A model generated the notes under the pieces. That model made no database searches and was not told where the DNA came from. It saw only the letters and a list, made by a program, of their open reading frames with translations. Source: Akkermansia massiliensis (GTDB taxonomy: Bacteria; Verrucomicrobiota; Verrucomicrobiia; Verrucomicrobiales; Akkermansiaceae). From it: 64,000 nt of DNA. The stretch covers positions 2,170,001 to 2,234,000 of the forward strand of contig NZ_CP072036.1 in the NCBI RefSeq assembly GCF_018847375.1, written 5' to 3'. The translations under genes were made by a program, and so were the position numbers. Numbering within the stretch: position 1 is the stretch's first letter; every line of letters begins with the position of its first letter. This document shows, in pieces, positions 44,504 to 52,832 of the stretch.

Positions 44504-45351
44504 CCTCCCAGGTGCTGGAAGAGGTTGGAAAGGACATTGCCCGGCTCAGGGAACAGGGAATAACGCCCGGCCTGGCCGTGGTTCTGGTGGGGGAGGACCC
44601 CGCCTCCCAGGTGTATGTGAATTCCAAGGTGAAAAAATGTGCGGAGCTGGGAATGAACTCCCGTAAAATCGTTCTCTCCGCGGATGCCTCCCAGGAAGAA
44701 CTGCTCCAGGTCGTCCGTGACTTGAATGCGGACCCCTCCATCCACGGCATTCTGGTGCAGAGCCCGCCTCCCCCCCATATCGACGAGGCGGCCGTGGTCC
44801 TGGAAATAGACCCCGCCAAGGATGTGGACGGCTTCCACCCGGAGAACGTCGCCAAGCTGGTGCTGGAGGATGAAACCGGTTTTGTGCCCTGTACCCCGCT
44901 GGGCTGCATGAGGCTGTTGCAGGCGGCCGGCATTGAAACGGCGGGCGCGAATGCCGTGGTCATCGGCCGCAGCATGATCGTGGGCAAGCCGATGGCCCAT
45001 CTTCTGATGTCCAAGCAGGCGAACGCCACCGTTACGGTGGCCCACTCCCGCACGAAGAACCTGCCGGAGCTTTGCCGTTCAGCAGACATCATCGTGGCGG
45101 CGATAGGCAGGCCCGCATTCGTGACGGCTGATTTTGTGAAGGACGGCGCCGTGGTGGTGGACGTGGGCATCAACCGCGTGGAAGATGCCTCCGCCAAGCG
45201 CGGCTACCGGATTGTTGGAGACGTGGCCTATGATGAAGTGGCGCCCAAGTGCCGGGCCATTACCCCCGTGCCCGGCGGCGTGGGGCCGATGACCATCGCC
45301 ATGCTGATGGCTAACACGGTCAAGGCCTGCCGCCAGCAGACGGGAGCCTGA
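44476..45351 (+). CDS. folD: Bifunctional methylenetetrahydrofolate dehydrogenase / methenyl-THF cyclohydrolase
   Basis: A 291-residue cytoplasmic enzyme interconverting methylene-, methenyl- and 10-formyl-THF with NADP. Signatures are [22 protein letters not shown] with the catalytic Lys, [16 protein letters not shown], and the Rossmann part [17 protein letters not shown] followed by [14 protein letters not shown]. It uses one-carbon units made by the SHMT domain encoded at 23.8 kb. It overlaps the acyltransferase gene by 28 nt in another frame. Confidence 0.97.
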   Translation: MQIIDGKQVASQVLEEVGKDIARLREQGITPGLAVVLVGEDPASQVYVNSKVKKCAELGMNSRKIVLSADASQEELLQVVRDLNADPSIHGILVQSPPPPHIDEAAVVLEIDPAKDVDGFHPENVAKLVLEDETGFVPCTPLGCMRLLQAAGIETAGANAVVIGRSMIVGKPMAHLLMSKQANATVTVAHSRTKNLPELCRSADIIVAAIGRPAFVTADFVKDGAVVVDVGINRVEDASAKRGYRIVGDVAYDEVAPKCRAITPVPGGVGPMTIAMLMANTVKACRQQTGA

Positions 45352-45376
45352 CGGAGCGCCGTGACGTCCGTTTTTC

Positions 45377-45405
45377 TTGTCAAATGAAGGAAAGTAGGGC
45401 AGTAT
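45377..45405 (+). promoter_or_regulatory. Putative promoter of fabI
   Basis: TTGTCA (45377-45382), 17-nt spacer, CAGTAT (45400-45405), 12 nt before the ATG at 45418. The CAGTAT -10 also occurs before rpiB-glyA. Confidence 0.45.
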
Positions 45406-45417
45406 TCACTTACCATT

Positions 45418-46200
45418 ATGTCAAGTAAATTACTCGAAGGCAAAGTTGGTGTCGTAATCGGCGTGGCGAACAAGCGCAGCATCGCGTTCGCAATTGCCAA
45501 GGCATGGCATGAAGCGGGCGCAAAGCTCATCTTCAATTATCAGGGCGAACGCCTCAAGGACGGCGTGCTCAAGCTGGTCCATGAAAACTTCGGCGAAGAC
45601 GTCCCCGTTTACGATCTGGATGTCAGCAATGATGAATCCATCAATGCATTCTTTGAAAAAGTCCGGGAACACACGGACAAGGTGGATTGCATGCTGCATT
45701 CCGTGGCTTTTGCCCCGAAGGAAGCCCTTGGCGGCAGTTTCCTGGATACGGGACGCGAGGCGTTCAAGATTTCCCTGGATATCTCCGCCTACTCCCTGGT
45801 GGCCCTTTCCCGCGCCGTGGAGCCCATGATGTCCGACAACGGCAGCATTCTGGCGATGTCCTACCTGGGTTCCGAAAAGGTGGTGCCGAACTACAACCTG
45901 ATGGGCGTTTCCAAGGCCGCCCTGGAAGCCTGCACCCGTTATCTGGCGTATGATCTGGGCCGCGCCCGCGGCATCCGCGTCAACTGCATCAGCGCGGGCC
46001 CCATGCAGACGCTTGCGGCACGCGGCGTTTCCGGCTTTAACACCATGTTCAAGGTGTATGAGGAACATGCCCCCCTGGGCCGTTCCTGCACGGGCGAGGA
46101 ACTGGGCGCTACCGGCGTCTTCCTGGCCAGCGACGGCGCAGCCGCGATCACCGGACAGGTGATTTACGTGGACGGCGGCTATCAGATCATGGGCATGTAG
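45418..46200 (+). CDS. fabI: Enoyl-[acyl-carrier-protein] reductase (NADH)
   Basis: A 260-residue short-chain dehydrogenase completing each fatty acid elongation cycle. FabI features are GVANKRSIAFAIAKAWHEAGA at the nucleotide site, HSVAFAPKEALGG, the catalytic Tyr-x6-Lys as YNLMGVSKAALEA, and AGPMQTLAARGVSGF. The conserved C-terminal IYVDGGYQIMGM is typical. Monocistronic: a promoter-like element upstream and a clear terminator downstream. Confidence 0.97.
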   Translation: MSSKLLEGKVGVVIGVANKRSIAFAIAKAWHEAGAKLIFNYQGERLKDGVLKLVHENFGEDVPVYDLDVSNDESINAFFEKVREHTDKVDCMLHSVAFAPKEALGGSFLDTGREAFKISLDISAYSLVALSRAVEPMMSDNGSILAMSYLGSEKVVPNYNLMGVSKAALEACTRYLAYDLGRARGIRVNCISAGPMQTLAARGVSGFNTMFKVYEEHAPLGRSCTGEELGATGVFLASDGAAAITGQVIYVDGGYQIMGM

Positions 46201-46235
46201 CATTCCCTCCGGGAAAATTTCCCCTTTGTTTCAGG

Positions 46236-46263
46236 CCGTACCGCTTGCCGGTACGGTCTTTTT
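46236..46263 (+). terminator. Terminator of fabI
   Basis: 8-bp stem CCGTACCG / CGGTACGG with a CTTGC loop, then TCTTTTT. Confidence 0.85.
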
Positions 46264-46316
46264 GCGCTGTTTCCGCGGGTATGACAGGGATGCGCCATCT
46301 CTCCTGTCAAAAATTC

Positions 46317-46344
46317 TTGTGTTCCGGTGCCTCATTTTTATAAA
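46317..46344 (+). promoter_or_regulatory. Putative leaderless-type promoter of the 46352 gene
   Basis: TTGTGT (46317-46322), 16-nt spacer, TATAAA (46339-46344). The -10 ends 7 nt before the ATG at 46352. Confidence 0.5.
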
Positions 46345-46351
46345 TAAGAAA

Positions 46352-46804
46352 ATGACAGCCTCCCCTCGTTATCTGTTTAACGGAGAAACGTGCGGCAGCT
46401 TGGATGAATTGTTCCTCCGCTACGGGAACTCTTCTCATAAAGCCCATATCTCCCTTGTTGGCGGGGACGGAATGCACATGCAGTCCGTTCCGGTGGGTAA
46501 CGGCCTTTATTATTGCGAGGTGGGGGATGACGCCCATGGCTACGTCTGCCCCCATGAAATGCCGGTTGAGGAATTGGAGGAACAATTCCGCCGTTTTGAT
46601 TCAGGGGAGGATTTCTCCTTTGTGAAGGAAGATTGGAGCTTTTACGAACCTTCCGCCTCCCCGCTTCCGGCGATGGTCAAATGGATTGGCGTCGCGGCCC
46701 TGATGGATGCCGCCATTGTACTGGCCTTCACCGGGCTTCCGGAGGTCCACACCGTCCATCTTTCCTGCATGCTGGATACGTTTACCCGTTTTCTGCTCAG
46801 TTAA
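46352..46804 (+). CDS. Hypothetical small protein with C-terminal membrane segment
   Basis: A 150-residue protein of no recognised family. The N-terminal 100 residues are soluble and acidic (HEMPVEELEEQFRRFDSGEDFSF). A single hydrophobic stretch (about 108-130, MVKWIGVAALMDAAIVLAFTGL) could anchor it in the inner membrane. The frame is open upstream to 46226, but that part contains the fabI terminator; the ATG at 46352 lies 7 nt after a good -10. It is convergent with the lipid kinase gene. Confidence 0.65.
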   Translation: MTASPRYLFNGETCGSLDELFLRYGNSSHKAHISLVGGDGMHMQSVPVGNGLYYCEVGDDAHGYVCPHEMPVEELEEQFRRFDSGEDFSFVKEDWSFYEPSASPLPAMVKWIGVAALMDAAIVLAFTGLPEVHTVHLSCMLDTFTRFLLS

Positions 46805-46850
46805 GGCGCGCAGGGGCGGCCTGTTGAAGGAAGCCTTTTGCGGCTCCGCT

Positions 46851-47708
46851 TCAGGGGGCGAGTACCTTCAGCGTACCGTGGCGCGTGATGCGGACCGGGG
46901 CGTTGCCCATATAATCGCCGTCCAGTTCACAGGCGGCCTGTCCGGCGGAAATGACGGTTCCCCCCGTCATCCGGATATATTCAAAGGAGCCGTTCCGCCG
47001 GGAATGGAAGCCTCCGTGGACGGCGGCCATCAGGCATTCCCCGATGATGGAGGGAATGGAATGTTTGAAAACCACGGCGTCCAGAAGACCGTCGTCATTA
47101 TCCGCTTCCGCAAAGAAATTCAGCGGTCCGCCGTACCTGCGCCCGTTGCCGAAGAGGATGGAACGGCCTGCCACCACCCGCCCGTCATCCGTGGACAGGG
47201 TCAGCCGGGGCTGCCGCTCCGTGCAAACCCGGGCGCCGGCAATGACGTAGGCGAAGGCCTTCCATTTCTTTTTCATTTCCCACGTGGTCAGTTCCACGGC
47301 ACGGGCGTCCGCGCCTATGCCCGCCATCTGGAGAAAGGGCTGCCCGTTGAAGGCGAACAGGTCCACGTCCCTGGGACGTCCCGCATTCAGAACATGCAGG
47401 GCGTGGTCAAAATCCTGCCGGATACCTATTTCACGGGAGAAGACGTTCATGGTTCCCGCGGGGAAGGGGGCCAGTGCCGTTTCCGTATTGCAGAGGGCCC
47501 TGGCCGCCACGCCCAGCGTGCCGTCCCCGCCCGCCACGGCCACGACGGGAGTTCCGGAATCCGCCCGGGCGGCCAGGTGGCGCAGCATGTCTTCCCTGCT
47601 TTCCGGCTCAACGACGTCAAAAAGATCCCGGTGGCCGTCCAGCCAGCGGCGGAAGCGGTCGGTCCTGGCGCTGCGCGCCGTATTATTGAAAAACAGGGGA
47701 ATCCTCAT
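46851..47708 (-). CDS. Diacylglycerol/lipid kinase family protein
   Basis: A 285-residue DAGK-catalytic-domain protein. The nucleotide motif GGDGTLGVAARAL is near residue 59, followed by LAPFPAGTMNVFSREIGI, which replaces the usual GTxNDFAR, and AGIGADARAVE. The C-terminal beta domain holds ACELDGDYMG. Likely phosphorylates a membrane lipid; the exact substrate (diacylglycerol, sphingoid base or other) is not readable. Its ATG overlaps the stop codon of the transglutaminase gene by 4 nt, so the two are translationally coupled. Confidence 0.85.
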   Translation of the reverse strand: MRIPLFFNNTARSARTDRFRRWLDGHRDLFDVVEPESREDMLRHLAARADSGTPVVAVAGGDGTLGVAARALCNTETALAPFPAGTMNVFSREIGIRQDFDHALHVLNAGRPRDVDLFAFNGQPFLQMAGIGADARAVELTTWEMKKKWKAFAYVIAGARVCTERQPRLTLSTDDGRVVAGRSILFGNGRRYGGPLNFFAEADNDDGLLDAVVFKHSIPSIIGECLMAAVHGGFHSRRNGSFEYIRMTGGTVISAGQAACELDGDYMGNAPVRITRHGTLKVLAP

Positions 47709-48844
47709 GGAGCGGTCACGGAGAAATTCAAAATCTGCACCGGGGCTTCCGTATGGGCCACGGGTTCATGGCGCACTGTTCCGTCGGGCAGCATGAATTC
47801 CAGAATGCCGCGGGAGACGGTGTCCGGCAGGCGCACTTCCAGAAACTTCCTCATGTCGTCGGATGGGCCGGGGGTGGTGCCTTCCGCCAGGACTTTCCCT
47901 TCTTCCGACTTGAGAACGACGCGCAGGGGCAGTCTTCTGCCGCTGCCTTCCTTCCCATCCCTGATATCCAGCATCAGCCTGCTGCCCGGCAGGTACTCCG
48001 GCTGTGCCGCCACCCAGTCCGACGCCAGTTTCATATAACGGTCCGTGATCCTGACGGCGGGGACGGTCCGGCTTTCCGGAGGGAAGGTCAGCGCGCGCCG
48101 TTTTTCGTCGTAGCGGGCTTCCCAGATCAGCGGGAAGAACTCTCCGGCGCCCTCCTTCTTCCAGGAGGTGGCGTAAATGGCGTTCTCCGGCTTGCGGGGG
48201 TCCAGCATGCTGATGGCGGACATCACCCACGGGGTGTTGAAATCCTTCTCGTTGTACTCCAGCATTTTCCATTCCCCGTCACACCAGGCTTCCACCCAGT
48301 TGTGGTTGCCGCGCACATGGTTCCAGGTAAGGACGCCGGCCATGCGGGCCGGAATGCCCACGGAGCGGAGCGCGCAGACGAGCAGGATGCTCTGGCCCGT
48401 GCAGGAAACCTTGCCGGATTGCAGGGATTCCTTCACCCCCTGGTGGGGAATCCTTCTTTCCGTGGAATAGCGCACATTCAGGGTTTTCTGGATGCAGGAG
48501 GCAATCGTGAGGGCGGCTTCCCGGCCCGTCTTGCATGCGGAAACCAGCGGCGCAAAGAGGTTGTGGAACTGTTCCCGCCATTCGTCGCGCGGCTCGTTGA
48601 CCACGGCATAGGGGAGCACGTTGTTTTCATAAAGCTCCCACGGAACCTTGCCGGCCCAGGGGAACTGGCTGCGGGCGTCCAGCGCCAGGCGGACTTCCCG
48701 GTCCAGCCGTTCTTCCGTAATCGTTTCCCTGTCCTGCGCGGGCATGTAGGCGCGCAGGAATTCCACTCCGTCCGGAATGGCGTCATGGGCGGCGCAGAGA
48801 GCGGCGGTCAGGCCCAGGAGAAGGGCGGAAGGCAGCGGATTCAT
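47705..48844 (-). CDS. Exported transglutaminase-like cysteine hydrolase
   Basis: A 379-residue exported protein with a signal peptide (MNPLPSALLLGLTAALCAAHD). The transglutaminase-like core shows the catalytic Cys in GKVSCTGQSILLVCALRSVGIPARMAGV, the His in NHNWVEAWCDGEWKMLEYNEKD, and a following acidic residue, in the family order. The C terminus (about 250-379) is a beta-rich extension. It may be a peptidase or amidase rather than a cross-linking enzyme; substrate unknown. A GTG at 48850 is an alternative start. Coupled to the lipid kinase by an ATGA overlap. Confidence 0.85.
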   Translation of the reverse strand: MNPLPSALLLGLTAALCAAHDAIPDGVEFLRAYMPAQDRETITEERLDREVRLALDARSQFPWAGKVPWELYENNVLPYAVVNEPRDEWREQFHNLFAPLVSACKTGREAALTIASCIQKTLNVRYSTERRIPHQGVKESLQSGKVSCTGQSILLVCALRSVGIPARMAGVLTWNHVRGNHNWVEAWCDGEWKMLEYNEKDFNTPWVMSAISMLDPRKPENAIYATSWKKEGAGEFFPLIWEARYDEKRRALTFPPESRTVPAVRITDRYMKLASDWVAAQPEYLPGSRLMLDIRDGKEGSGRRLPLRVVLKSEEGKVLAEGTTPGPSDDMRKFLEVRLPDTVSRGILEFMLPDGTVRHEPVAHTEAPVQILNFSVTAP

Positions 48845-48856
48845 GAACACGGGAAT

Positions 48857-49915
48857 TCATACCTGAATTCCGGGAGGGAGACAAGCTTCCTCTTGCGCAA
48901 GTAGGGCATGGAAATGGGCGAACAGGTGCGTGTCTTCCGGCGGCGTGGGGGCAAACGGGGCGTCATTGTCCAGGATATCCTCGCAAATGCGCATGAAATC
49001 GCGGGAGGTTTTCGCCCTTTTCATGTAATGGTCAAAGGAATCCGGAAGCCCGCGCGCGGTGTAAACCAGGTATTTTTTCATGCGGTGGATGTGTTTTTCC
49101 TCCACATAACGCTCCTGCATTTCCAGCGTGCGCTCATGGAGGCGGCGGATGTAATGCAGCACGTCCCGGAAGGTGGGGGAAGCAGGGACTCTACCCTGGA
49201 AACGGTCGTAAAGCTGGGAAAATATCCATGGATTGCGCAGGGCCGCGCGCCCGATCATCAGGCCTGCGGGCCGGGCCAGCCGCACCCACGCGTCCGCCGT
49301 GGCCGCATCTACAATGTTGCCGTTGGCGACCACCGGACAGTCCAGCGCTTCCACGGCCCATTTTACCCATTCCGGATGCACCGGGGAGCGGTAGCCTTCC
49401 CGTACGGTGCGGGCGTGGATGCACACCCTGTCCGGGGTGTGGGCGGCAATCACGGGGAGAATGCGTTCAAACTCGTCCGGATTCTCGTATCCCAGGCGGC
49501 ATTTGACGGTGAAGGCCCCGGCGGGAAGAACGTCCCGGAGCGCGCCCAGGGCCGCGTCCATGGCCTTCAGGGAGCGCAGCATGCCCCCTCCGGCGTTTCT
49601 CCTGCACACCATCGGGGCGGGGCAGCCCATGTTCAGGTCCACCCCCGCGCAGTCGTGCTCCATCAGGGCCAGCGCGTCCCTCGCCAGATACTCCGGCTCA
49701 TGGCCCACGAGCTGGCCGTAAATGGGGCGCCCCGTGGGATTTTCATCAATGGAGCGCAGGATGTATGGCGACATCTTTTTATGATGGGCCACCGTTCTGA
49801 AATACTCCGTGATGAAATAATCCGGCAGTGAATTCAAGTCCTTCAACGTCTTGAGGAAAGCCAGATCCGTCACATCTTTCATGGGGGCCAGGGCCAGGAG
49901 CATGCGCCTGTGCAT
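48857..49915 (-). CDS. tRNA-dihydrouridine synthase family protein
   Basis: A 352-residue FMN enzyme that reduces uridines in tRNA to dihydrouridine. Dus motifs: LALAPMKDVTDLAF at the start, GVDLNMGCPAP, the catalytic Cys in MVCRRNAGGGML, KCRLGYENPDEF, VCIHARTVREGY and LMIGRAALRNPWIF. The subtype cannot be told with confidence. The ATG at 49915 (MHRRMLLALAPM) is preferred over the open upstream extension to 49987, which overlaps ispH. It is divergent from ispH. Confidence 0.92.
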   Translation of the reverse strand: MHRRMLLALAPMKDVTDLAFLKTLKDLNSLPDYFITEYFRTVAHHKKMSPYILRSIDENPTGRPIYGQLVGHEPEYLARDALALMEHDCAGVDLNMGCPAPMVCRRNAGGGMLRSLKAMDAALGALRDVLPAGAFTVKCRLGYENPDEFERILPVIAAHTPDRVCIHARTVREGYRSPVHPEWVKWAVEALDCPVVANGNIVDAATADAWVRLARPAGLMIGRAALRNPWIFSQLYDRFQGRVPASPTFRDVLHYIRRLHERTLEMQERYVEEKHIHRMKKYLVYTARGLPDSFDHYMKRAKTSRDFMRICEDILDNDAPFAPTPPEDTHLFAHFHALLAQEEACLPPGIQV

Positions 49916-49951
49916 ACCGTGAAAAGCCCCGGTTGGCAAGCTGTGATTGTC

Positions 49952-49979
49952 TTGACGAAAGAAGGAAAGTGTGGAAGCT
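49952..49979 (+). promoter_or_regulatory. Putative promoter of ispH
   Basis: TTGACG (49952-49957), 16-nt spacer, weak GAAGCT (49974-49979), 6 nt before the ATG at 49986. Confidence 0.35.
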
Positions 49980-49985
49980 GTGAGC

Positions 49986-51185
49986 ATGAATCAGGACTCA
50001 ACCCGCAAAGCCAGAGTGAATGTGAGACGAGCCGAGGTGATGGAACAGGTGGAGAAGGAAATCCAGCAGCATTACCAGAGTGAATTGATTTCCCATATCC
50101 GGTCTGCGGGCAACGTGTACAACCTGGGCCACACGGAATTTTTCCTGGCGAGGGAGTTTGGATTCTGCAACGGCGTGCGCCGCGCCATAGACATAGCGTA
50201 TGCGGCCCGCAGGGTGTTCCCGGACCGGCGGATTTTCCTGATCGGGGACATCATCCACAATCCGGAGGTAAACCGGCAGCTGGAGGAAATGGGCATTCAG
50301 AAGCTTCCCTGGAAGCAGCTTGATTCCTCCTATGACCGGATTGCCGCGGACGACGTGGTGATTATTCCCGCGTTCGGCGTGCCCACTCCCTTCATGGATG
50401 CGCTGGAGGAAAAGGGCGTGCAGATTGTGGACACGACCTGCGGGGACGTGATGAAGGTCTGGAAAAGGGTGAAGAATTACGCCGCCATGGGGATTACCTC
50501 CATCATTCACGGCAAGGCCACCCATGAGGAAACCAGCGCCACGGCCTCCCGGGCCCTGGGGGAACGGGGAAAGGGGAAATACCTGGTGGTTTACGATCTG
50601 GAGGACGCCCGCATCCTGTGCGACTACATGCTGGGCCGCGGAGATCGCGAGGCGTTCCTGAAACGGTTTGAAGGCTGTTATTCCCCGGGATTCGATCCGG
50701 ACCGGGATCTGGAGGAAGTGGGCATCGCCAACCAGACCACCATGCTGAAGACGGAGACGCAGACGCTCCAGAGGATGGTGAAGGACGCCGTCGTCCAGAG
50801 GGACGGGGACGATGATAATTTTTATGTGTTCGACACTATTTGCGGCGCTACCCAGGACCGCCAGGACGCCCTGTACGAGCTGTTGAAGAACCCTCTGGAC
50901 GTCATGTTCGTGGTGGGCGGCTACAATAGTTCCAACACCACGCACCTGGTGGATATCGCCAAGGAGCATGTGCCCACGTATTTCATTGAATCCGCAGAAA
51001 GCATCAAATCCATCCAGTACGTGGATGCCTTTGACACGGAAACGCGGGAAGTCCGCCGCATGACCACGGAACCGGTGGTGCAGAATCTGGGCAAATCCCT
51101 GAAGGTGGGGATTACGGCGGGCGCTTCATGCCCGGCCAACCTGATTGAGGCCACTATCCTGCGCATTGCAGAATTGCGCAAGTAG
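49986..51185 (+). CDS. ispH: 4-hydroxy-3-methylbut-2-enyl diphosphate reductase
   Basis: A 399-residue [4Fe-4S] enzyme, the last step of the MEP isoprenoid pathway, making IPP and DMAPP. The three cluster cysteines lie in EFGFCNGVRRAI, VDTTCGDVMKVW and DTICGATQDRQDAL. HNPEV and a GASCPANLIE stretch are also conserved. It is about 80 residues longer than E. coli IspH, with an N-terminal 50-residue extension and internal insertions, as in the long form of Bacteroidetes and cyanobacteria. An in-frame GTG at 49971 is an alternative start. Confidence 0.95.
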   Translation: MNQDSTRKARVNVRRAEVMEQVEKEIQQHYQSELISHIRSAGNVYNLGHTEFFLAREFGFCNGVRRAIDIAYAARRVFPDRRIFLIGDIIHNPEVNRQLEEMGIQKLPWKQLDSSYDRIAADDVVIIPAFGVPTPFMDALEEKGVQIVDTTCGDVMKVWKRVKNYAAMGITSIIHGKATHEETSATASRALGERGKGKYLVVYDLEDARILCDYMLGRGDREAFLKRFEGCYSPGFDPDRDLEEVGIANQTTMLKTETQTLQRMVKDAVVQRDGDDDNFYVFDTICGATQDRQDALYELLKNPLDVMFVVGGYNSSNTTHLVDIAKEHVPTYFIESAESIKSIQYVDAFDTETREVRRMTTEPVVQNLGKSLKVGITAGASCPANLIEATILRIAELRK

Positions 51186-51218
51186 CGGCGCGCATCCGGA
51201 GCTGGAGGGATGCGGAGA

Positions 51219-51256
51219 AATGGGCACGCCTTCCACCGGGAAGGCATCTGCCGTTT
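51219..51256 (+). terminator. Possible terminator after ispH
   Basis: 7-bp stem GCCTTCC / GGAAGGC followed, after 8 nt, by TTTTT. The separation makes it a weak call. Confidence 0.35.
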
Positions 51257-51346
51257 TTCTCACGAAAACGGAGCGGTGGCCGAACCCGCGGGAGAGGAAA
51301 ACAGAGAAACAGGAATACGGCGGAAAACGGCGCCGGGCAGGACTCC

Positions 51347-51568
51347 TTAATTTTCCAGGTCTTCCGGGGTGACGGAACGCTGTTCCCGGGAGGCAAGCAG
51401 TACGGCCTGTTCCACGACGTACTCCGTATTGGAGTCGAAACGGTAGGCGTTGCAGTTGGGACACACGGCAGTGGTCAGGGACACGATGGAGCCGCAGGCT
51501 TCGCAAACCTTGAAGTCCCCGGGACGGTCAATAATCAGTTTGGCTTTATCCAGGCGGGATTGCTGCAT
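51347..51568 (-). CDS. Small zinc-ribbon protein
   Basis: A 73-residue protein with a Cys4 zinc ribbon: CEACGSIVSLTTAVCPNCNAYRF (Cys-x2-Cys, 11 residues, Cys-x2-Cys). Otherwise no family recognised. The start is the ATG at 51568; the long upstream extension of the frame crosses the rpsT terminator and gene. It lies 79 nt downstream of rpsT on the same strand, and read-through of the terminator between them could link the two. Confidence 0.75.
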   Translation of the reverse strand: MQQSRLDKAKLIIDRPGDFKVCEACGSIVSLTTAVCPNCNAYRFDSNTEYVVEQAVLLASREQRSVTPEDLEN

Positions 51569-51575
51569 GGGAGGG

Positions 51576-51614
51576 GAAAATAAAACAAGCCGCTCAGCAG
51601 AACAGAGCGGCTTG
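51576..51614 (-). terminator. Terminator of rpsT
   Basis: 10-bp stem CAAGCCGCTC / GAGCGGCTTG with a 9-nt loop; on the minus strand it is followed by TTTTATTTT. Confidence 0.8.
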
Positions 51615-51647
51615 CCATAAAGATCGTCAGAAAACCGAAGTGAAAAC

Positions 51648-51911
51648 TCAGGCGATTTTTGCGATGGCCTTGGCGGCCTTGCTCTTGTAGTTGGCGGCGC
51701 GGTTGGCGGGAATGGTGCCCACCTTGGCGGCCTTGTCAACGGCGGAGGAGAAAGTGTTATAGGCAACGGCAGCGGCTTCCTTGTCAGACGTTTCCACCGC
51801 AGTGGCAATCTTCTTGCGGAGGGTCTTCAGCTTGGAGGACACAGCGCGGTTGCGGGCGGTGCGGGTTTCTGTCTGACGGATGCGCTTGAGTGCGGATTTG
51901 GTATTGGCCAT
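51648..51911 (-). CDS. rpsT: Small ribosomal subunit protein bS20
   Basis: An 87-residue, Lys/Ala-rich helical protein binding 16S rRNA in the 30S body. MANTKSALKRIRQTETRTARNRA and IPANRAANYKSKAAKAIAK are the family's N- and C-terminal hallmarks. It has a near-consensus promoter upstream and a strong terminator downstream. Confidence 0.97.
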   Translation of the reverse strand: MANTKSALKRIRQTETRTARNRAVSSKLKTLRKKIATAVETSDKEAAAVAYNTFSSAVDKAAKVGTIPANRAANYKSKAAKAIAKIA

Positions 51912-51951
51912 GTTTTAAAAGAGGTTCGGTTTCCGTTTCGAGGTGGCAGAA

Positions 51952-51979
51952 ACATTAGAATAACAGGACAAAATGTCAA
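51952..51979 (-). promoter_or_regulatory. Strong promoter of rpsT
   Basis: Minus strand consensus TTGACA (51979-51974), 16-nt spacer, TAATGT (51957-51952). The predicted leader is about 34 nt, unlike the leaderless-type genes. Confidence 0.7.
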
Positions 51980-52072
51980 GCTCTTGATATATTTTTTAAG
52001 GCATTCCTCCTAAGCGCGGGCAGACTGCGGGCTTTACCGGAAAAAGGGTTTGTGGCATCCTGTGCCCCCGTT

Positions 52073-52681
52073 ATGAAGAAACGCGTGGATTTGCCTGAAA
52101 AAAAATATGAAGGATATATTTTTGATCTGGACGGCACCCTGGTGGACAGCATGCCGCTCCATTACAAGGCATGGCGCAAGGCCCTGGCCCGTGCGGGGGC
52201 GCCGGACCGCGTGTTCCTGGCGGATGAATTTTATTCCTGCGGCGGTAAATCCGCCAACGACGTGGTGCGTTTTCTGAACGAACGGTACGGCATGCACATG
52301 GATGCTGCTTCTACCGCTGCGGACAAGCGCCGCATTTATCTGGAAATGCTGGAAGAGGAGGGCATGCAGCCCATCCGGGAGGTGGTGGAATTCGTGCATT
52401 CCCTGGGAGACGCCCCCAAGGCGATCGCTACGGGAAGCGCCATGCCGGGAGCGTCCCGGACGCTGGCCGCCGCCGGACTTTCAGGTCTTTTTGACGTGAT
52501 TCTGACGCCGGATGAAGTGGAGCATGGCAAGCCTGCGCCGGACATGTTCCTGAAAGCGGCGGAACTTCTGGGGGCATCCCCGGACCGCTGCGTGGTTTTT
52601 GAAGACGCGGAACCCGGCATGAAGGCCGCCGCAGCCGCCGGAATGGACTGCGTGCACGTCCGCCGCGCGTCCCTGGCCTGA
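52073..52681 (+). CDS. HAD-superfamily hydrolase, beta-phosphoglucomutase-like
   Basis: A 202-residue HAD phosphatase or phosphomutase. Motif I is FDLDGTLVDSMPLHYKAW, motif II is AIATGSAM, motif III EHGKPAPDMFL, and motif IV VFEDAEPGMKAAAAAGM. The helical cap follows motif I as in beta-phosphoglucomutase and related sugar-phosphate phosphatases. Substrate unknown; maltose phosphorylase genes that would argue for true beta-PGM are absent. ATG at 52073 is preferred to an in-frame GTG at 52052. Confidence 0.88.
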   Translation: MKKRVDLPEKKYEGYIFDLDGTLVDSMPLHYKAWRKALARAGAPDRVFLADEFYSCGGKSANDVVRFLNERYGMHMDAASTAADKRRIYLEMLEEEGMQPIREVVEFVHSLGDAPKAIATGSAMPGASRTLAAAGLSGLFDVILTPDEVEHGKPAPDMFLKAAELLGASPDRCVVFEDAEPGMKAAAAAGMDCVHVRRASLA

Positions 52682-52766
52682 TTCCCTCTCCAGCGGCTTC
52701 CGCAGAGGGGCGCTTTCCGGCCTTCCCCTCCTCCCGGGATGCACGCCTGCATTTTAATGAAAAGGC

Positions 52767-52795
52767 TTCACATTACGCCCGGAATGCGCTAGAAC
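52767..52795 (+). promoter_or_regulatory. Putative promoter of ilvB
   Basis: TTCACA (52767-52772), exactly 17 nt, TAGAAC (52790-52795). The predicted AT-rich leader is about 31 nt. Confidence 0.45.
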
Positions 52796-52832
52796 CTTTT
52801 TTCCTATTGAACAAATAAAATATTATTTGCAC